DNA from: Gammaproteobacteria bacterium | GTDB lineage: Bacteria > Pseudomonadota > Gammaproteobacteria > Pseudomonadales > UBA7434 | Direction: 5' to 3' | Length of the DNA stretch: 8,048 bases | Assembly (NCBI GenBank): GCA_024280785.1 | Contig: JAJRPK010000220.1 | Coordinates: forward strand, 1 to 8,048 | Shown here: positions 4,943 through 8,048 of the stretch, piece after piece | Numbering within the stretch: position 1 is the first letter of the stretch | Layout: each line of letters starts with the position of its first letter | The notes under the pieces: generated by a model | Seen by the model: only the letters and a program-made list of their open reading frames with translations | Told to the model about the DNA's origin: nothing | Databases searched by the model: none | Program-made: the position numbers and the translations under genes

Positions 4943-6571
4943 ATGACGCGATATATATTCGTCACCGGTGGCGTTGTTTCTTCTTTAGGTAAAGGTATTG
5001 CATCGGCTTCTTTAGCGGCCATTCTAGAGTCGCGCGGTCTTAAAGTGACGATGATGAAACTTGACCCCTATATCAATGTCGATCCGGGCACGATGAGCCC
5101 GTTTCAACATGGTGAAGTATTTGTGACTGACGATGGTGCAGAGACCGATTTGGATTTGGGCCATTACGAGCGATTTCTCCGTACCAAAATGGGTAAGCGC
5201 AATAATTTTACCACGGGTCGAATCTACGAAACGGTGTTGCGCAATGAGCGCAGAGGCGATTATCTTGGCGGAACCGTTCAGGTTATTCCGCATATTACCG
5301 ATGAAATTAAGCGGAGGGTGCTGATTGGTGGCGAAGGTTACGATGTTGCATTAGTAGAAATTGGCGGCACTGTGGGCGATATAGAGTCGTTGCCTTTTTT
5401 GGAAGCGGCTAGACAGTTGAAGATAGAGCTAGGCTCTCAGCACTCATTACTGATTCATCTGACATTGGTGCCCTATATCGCAACTGCGGGCGAGACAAAA
5501 ACCAAGCCCACGCAGCATTCGGTAAAAGAGCTTCGTTCTATTGGTTTACAGCCTGATGTACTCATATGTCGATCCGAAGTTGAAATAAGTGCTAGCGCGC
5601 GCAAAAAAATTGCGCTCTTTACCAATGTTGAAGAGCGTGCAGTTATTTCCCTACCCGATGTCGACACAATTTATCGCGCCCCAATTTTGCTGAATAAAAA
5701 GGGCTTAGATGAATATGTGGTGCAGCGATTAGGGCTCGACTGTAAGGTTGCTGATTTATCTGAATGGGAAGCCGTCATCGACGGAGAGCTTAATCCTGAA
5801 CGCGAAGTTACCATTGCCTTAGTGGGCAAATATACAGATTTACTCGATGCTTACAAATCGTTGAATGAAGCGCTGAAGCATGCCGGTATTGGGGCAAAGA
5901 CGAAAGTTAAGATTCGCTATATCGATTCCGAAGACATTAATGAAAGCACAGTCGATCAGTTATCAGAGGTCCACGCAATTCTAGTGCCCGGTGGTTTTGG
6001 CGAGCGAGGAGTGGAAGGAAAAATCTTAACGGTTCGCTATGCTCGAGAAAACAAGATTCCCTATTTAGGGATTTGCCTGGGCATGCAAGTCGCTGTTATT
6101 GAATATGCCAGACATGTGGCCGGCCTGGAGGGCGCAAACAGTACTGAATTTGATATCGATACAGCTCATCCTGTTATCGCGTTGATAACCGAATGGTTGG
6201 ACGAAGACGGTAGTAAAAAGATACGTGCCGACAATAGTGATTTAGGCGGAAGTATGCGCCTGGGTGCGCAGAAGTGCCAGTTAGTCGAGGGCTCTTTGAC
6301 TCATGAGTTGTATGAGGCTAACGAAATAAATGAGCGTCATCGGCATCGTTACGAAGTTAATGGTAATTATGTTGAGTCCTTGCAGAAAGCGGGATTACGT
6401 GTAGCGGGTTGGTCATTCGATAATAAGCTGGTTGAAGTGATAGAGGTAGACGACCACCCATGGTTCGTGGCCTGTCAGTTTCACCCTGAATTTACTTCTA
6501 CGCCGCGGGATGGGCATCCATTGTTTAGTGGATTTGTCGATGCGGCTATTCATTTTTCGGGTTATGACTGA
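4943..6571 (+). CDS. pyrG: CTP synthase
   Basis: Makes CTP from UTP, ATP and glutamine, the last step of de novo pyrimidine nucleotide synthesis, in the cytoplasm. The 542-residue product aligns along its whole length with E. coli PyrG (545). The N-terminal amidoligase domain (about 1-265) starts with FVTGGVVSSLGKGIASASLA, including the P-loop-like SSLGKG, followed by KLDPYINVDPGTMSP, GAETDLDLGHYERF and EIGGTVGDIESLPF. The class I glutamine amidotransferase domain (about 290-540) has the nucleophile C378 in GICLGMQVA and H514/E516 in FHPEF, completing the triad, so both half-reactions should work. ATG 4943 is supported by the conserved start MTRYIFVTGG, though the ribosome-binding site is weak. 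A long leader with repeats precedes it. It heads the conserved pyrG-kdsA-eno order of gammaproteobacteria. Confidence 0.98.
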   Translation: MTRYIFVTGGVVSSLGKGIASASLAAILESRGLKVTMMKLDPYINVDPGTMSPFQHGEVFVTDDGAETDLDLGHYERFLRTKMGKRNNFTTGRIYETVLRNERRGDYLGGTVQVIPHITDEIKRRVLIGGEGYDVALVEIGGTVGDIESLPFLEAARQLKIELGSQHSLLIHLTLVPYIATAGETKTKPTQHSVKELRSIGLQPDVLICRSEVEISASARKKIALFTNVEERAVISLPDVDTIYRAPILLNKKGLDEYVVQRLGLDCKVADLSEWEAVIDGELNPEREVTIALVGKYTDLLDAYKSLNEALKHAGIGAKTKVKIRYIDSEDINESTVDQLSEVHAILVPGGFGERGVEGKILTVRYARENKIPYLGICLGMQVAVIEYARHVAGLEGANSTEFDIDTAHPVIALITEWLDEDGSKKIRADNSDLGGSMRLGAQKCQLVEGSLTHELYEANEINERHRHRYEVNGNYVESLQKAGLRVAGWSFDNKLVEVIEVDDHPWFVACQFHPEFTSTPRDGHPLFSGFVDAAIHFSGYD

Positions 6572-6591
6572 GTCCTCTACGAAGGGCGGTA

Positions 6592-6605
6592 TGGCTGGCC
6601 AGCCA
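6592..6605. repeat. 14-bp perfect palindrome between pyrG and kdsA
   Basis: TGGCTGGCCAGCCA is self-complementary and begins 21 bp after the pyrG stop. As RNA it can form a five-base-pair, GC-containing stem with a GGCC loop, but the following bases (ACGGGTCT) contain no T-run, so it is at best a weak terminator. A second small stem, TTGGC-TATTC-GCCAA, lies at 6665-6679. Confidence 0.4.
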
Positions 6606-6789
6606 ACGGGTCTAATCGATTTCCGTCAAATTTTATGCCGAATTCTGACATCGACGTCGTTTGATTGGCTATTCGCCAAATAGTCTGCTGCCGATCACGC
6701 GTATCGCTGAATAGGACGAGCGCAAATTAAGTATTGCGAAAGCGACAAATCAAACTTTACAAAATTTGAGTTTAATTAGGGCCGTCATT

Positions 6790-7638
6790 ATGGTCGAAAA
6801 CATTGAAGTTAAAGTTGATAGTATATCTGTCGCTAACGATCGTCCGTTCGTTTTATTTGGTGGTATGAACGTACTTGAATCTCGTGAAATGGCAATGGAT
6901 ATTGCTGGGCATTACGTTGAAGTATGTAGTGAGTTGCAGATTCCCTATGTTTTTAAAGCGTCCTTTGATAAAGCGAACCGCTCTTCTATTCACTCTTTTC
7001 GTGGTCCGGGAATAGATAAAGGGTTGGCTATTCTTCAGGATATTAAAAAGACCTTCAATGTACCGCTAATAACCGATGTGCATGAAGCAGGGCAGGCAGC
7101 TGAAGTTGCCAACGTTGTTGATGTAATGCAGTTGCCTGCTTTTTTATCGCGGCAAACAGATTTGGTTTTGGCTATGGCCAAATGTGATGTGGCTATTAAT
7201 ATTAAAAAGGCCCAGTTTTTAGCGCCGCAGGAAATGACTCATATTCTGAAAAAGTTTAAAGATGCCGGCAACGACAGGCTTATGCTTTGTGAGCGGGGCA
7301 GCTCGTTTGGCTACAATAATTTGGTCGTCGACATGCTGGGTTTTGATATTATGAAATCTTTTTCTTATCCGGTAATTTTTGATGTAACTCATGCGCTGCA
7401 AATGCCGGGTGGGCGTAGTGATTCTGCCGGTGGTAGGCGACAACAAGTCGCTCAATTAGGCAAGGCAGGGTTATCTCAAGGGTTGGCAGGACTTTTTTTA
7501 GAGGCTCACCCTGATCCTTCTAACGCACTGTGTGATGGGCCTTGCGCCCTGCCATTAAAGCAGTTAAAACCTTTTTTGACCCAGATGAAAGCCGTAGACG
7601 ATTTAATTAAAGGTTTTGATGAGTTATTAATACTCTAA
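6790..7638 (+). CDS. kdsA: 3-deoxy-8-phosphooctulonate synthase (KDO-8-P synthase)
   Basis: Condenses phosphoenolpyruvate with arabinose 5-phosphate to give KDO 8-phosphate, the precursor of the inner-core sugar of lipopolysaccharide; cytoplasmic. From ATG 6790 the product is 282 residues, close to the 284 of E. coli KdsA, and is collinear with it. Visible signatures are FVLFGGMNVLES, PYVFKASFDKANRSS (PEP-binding lysines K56 and K61), LITDVHEAGQA, QLPAFLSRQTDL, IFDVTHALQ and LEAHPDPSNALCDGP. The Asn in GGMN (N27) places it in the metal-independent class; metal-dependent enzymes have Cys there. ATG 6790 is preferred over an in-frame TTG at 6766 because TTAGGG (6776-6781) gives it a ribosome-binding site and the family's usual N-terminus. 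A 218-bp gap separates it from pyrG, which leaves room for its own promoter. eno follows after 21 bp and is probably co-transcribed. Confidence 0.97.
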   Translation: MVENIEVKVDSISVANDRPFVLFGGMNVLESREMAMDIAGHYVEVCSELQIPYVFKASFDKANRSSIHSFRGPGIDKGLAILQDIKKTFNVPLITDVHEAGQAAEVANVVDVMQLPAFLSRQTDLVLAMAKCDVAINIKKAQFLAPQEMTHILKKFKDAGNDRLMLCERGSSFGYNNLVVDMLGFDIMKSFSYPVIFDVTHALQMPGGRSDSAGGRRQQVAQLGKAGLSQGLAGLFLEAHPDPSNALCDGPCALPLKQLKPFLTQMKAVDDLIKGFDELLIL

Positions 7639-7659
7639 ATTATCGACAGGAAAAAATTT

Positions 7660-8048
7660 ATGTCAGTTATTAAAACGGTCTCTGCGATAGAGGTGCTAGA
7701 TTCGCGAGGAAATCCCACTATTGAGGCTAAGGTCGAATTGGAGTCTGGAGTTAGCGCGCTAGCTTGCGCGCCATCTGGGGCATCAACGGGGTCGAGAGAA
7801 GCGTTGGAATTGCGAGATGGAGATCAAAGCCGTTACTTAGGTAAAGGAGTCTTGATCGCGATAGCTAATATCAACGAAAAAATTCACCCTGTTCTCGTAG
7901 GGAAAGATGCCATGAATCAGCAATCCATCGATCAAAATTCTGAAAGCTGTGATCGCCGCCAGATTCAACCAATTGTTTACTGCCAGCATACTTTTCCACA
8001 GCTAAGCGGTAATCCAGCGTTTCGTCACCTGTTTGCACCATACGCGGC
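7660..8048 (+). CDS. eno: Enolase N-terminal fragment; homology ends near 7935
   Basis: Enolase interconverts 2-phosphoglycerate and phosphoenolpyruvate in glycolysis. ATG 7660 follows AGGA at 7647-7650 and the kdsA stop by 21 bp. The first 92 codons are clear enolase: AIEVLDSRGNPTIEAKVEL, APSGASTGSREALELRDGD, SRYLGKGV and LVGKDAMNQQSIDQ. The next residues should be close to IMIDLDGTENKSNLGANAIL, but from 7936 the frame reads NSESCDRRQIQPIVYC and shows no enolase similarity up to the window edge. The frame stays open by chance. The DNA after 7935 instead codes on the minus strand for a YqiA-like esterase, so the gene is joined to foreign sequence here. The real enolase portion is 7660 to about 7935. 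Either the assembly is chimeric or this copy is truncated. kdsA next to eno is the expected neighbourhood, so the left side of the junction is probably the genuine locus. Confidence 0.85.
   Translation, partial: MSVIKTVSAIEVLDSRGNPTIEAKVELESGVSALACAPSGASTGSREALELRDGDQSRYLGKGVLIAIANINEKIHPVLVGKDAMNQQSIDQNSESCDRRQIQPIVYCQHTFPQLSGNPAFRHLFAPYA
7871..8047 (-). pseudogene. yqiA: C-terminal fragment of a YqiA-like alpha/beta-hydrolase esterase
   Basis: Reading the minus strand from the window edge gives MVQTGDETLDYRLAVEKY, then AGSKQLVESGGDHSFQNFDRWI. This closely follows the C-terminus of E. coli YqiA (LLQQTGDEVLDYRQAV and EGGNHAFTGFED). It includes the catalytic Asp region (TGDETLDY) and catalytic His (GGDHSF) of this small serine esterase. 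Similarity ends near 7925. The remaining codons down to TGA 7871-7873 (ADSWHLSLREQGEFFR) are the antisense of enolase codons, hence a fusion tail. In E. coli yqiA lies beside cpdA and parE, not eno, so this fragment belongs to another locus. The N-terminal part with the nucleophile serine would lie beyond the right edge. Fold and family are confident; the join is either artefact or rearrangement. Confidence 0.8.

Noticed and set aside
5024..5667. Several open frames in other frames of pyrG
   Set aside because: They overlap the conserved amidoligase domain of pyrG, and their predicted proteins have no recognisable features.
6734..6762. TTGCGA with a downstream TTACAA as a kdsA promoter
   Set aside because: The -35-like box is reasonable and the spacing is 17, but the -10 candidate matches only two of six consensus bases.
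7219..7455. Minus-strand frame inside kdsA
   Set aside because: It is antisense to highly conserved KdsA motifs and has no independent support.
7936..8048. Divergent tail of eno as a simple frameshift in enolase
   Set aside because: None of the plus-strand frames continues with IMIDLDGTEN-like sequence, while the minus strand clearly matches YqiA, so a join of two loci explains it better.
1..8048. CRISPR arrays, tRNA or rRNA genes, toxin-antitoxin or defence genes
   Set aside because: No regularly spaced longer repeats, no tRNA- or rRNA-like sequence and no recognisable defence domain were seen on either strand.

Overview
The window looks like chromosomal DNA from a gammaproteobacterium. 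The strongest clue is the gene order pyrG-kdsA-eno, which is typical of that class, and the proteins resemble their E. coli counterparts closely along their length. KdsA marks a Gram-negative cell that makes lipopolysaccharide. By eye, base composition is balanced to slightly AT-rich. I would guess a marine or environmental lineage, but the sequence does not fix the genus.

Layout: (1) 1-~1058, the right part of an IS110-family insertion sequence. Its DEDD transposase is broken by one extra base near 701-703, and its left end lies outside the window. (2) 1060-2051, two minus-strand accessory genes: a SnoaL/NTF2-like protein, whose stop codon almost touches the IS right end, and a small four-helix membrane protein with a TTG start. 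(3) 2387-3586, DNA polymerase IV (dinB) with an unusual serine-rich N-terminal extension and a C-terminal clamp-binding motif. (4) 3935-4513, a lipoprotein of unknown function. (5) 4943-7638, pyrG (CTP synthase) and kdsA (KDO-8-phosphate synthase). (6) 7660-end, the start of eno (enolase).

The pyrG-kdsA-eno block joins nucleotide supply, the sugar precursor of the LPS inner core and glycolysis. kdsA and eno are 21 bp apart and probably co-transcribed. pyrG is separated from kdsA by about 220 bp.

The most notable feature is at the right edge. Enolase homology stops abruptly after about residue 92 (near 7935). From there to the end, the minus strand encodes the C-terminus of a YqiA-type alpha/beta-hydrolase esterase. 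This is a junction between two unrelated conserved genes. It is either an assembly chimera or a genuine rearrangement, and since enolase is a core glycolytic enzyme an intact eno is expected elsewhere. Other points of interest are a cluster of short direct repeats and a hairpin in the long pyrG leader, and a possible remnant of the IS110 bridge-RNA region at positions 1-55. I found no convincing new defence or other multi-gene system, no CRISPR array and no tRNA or rRNA gene.
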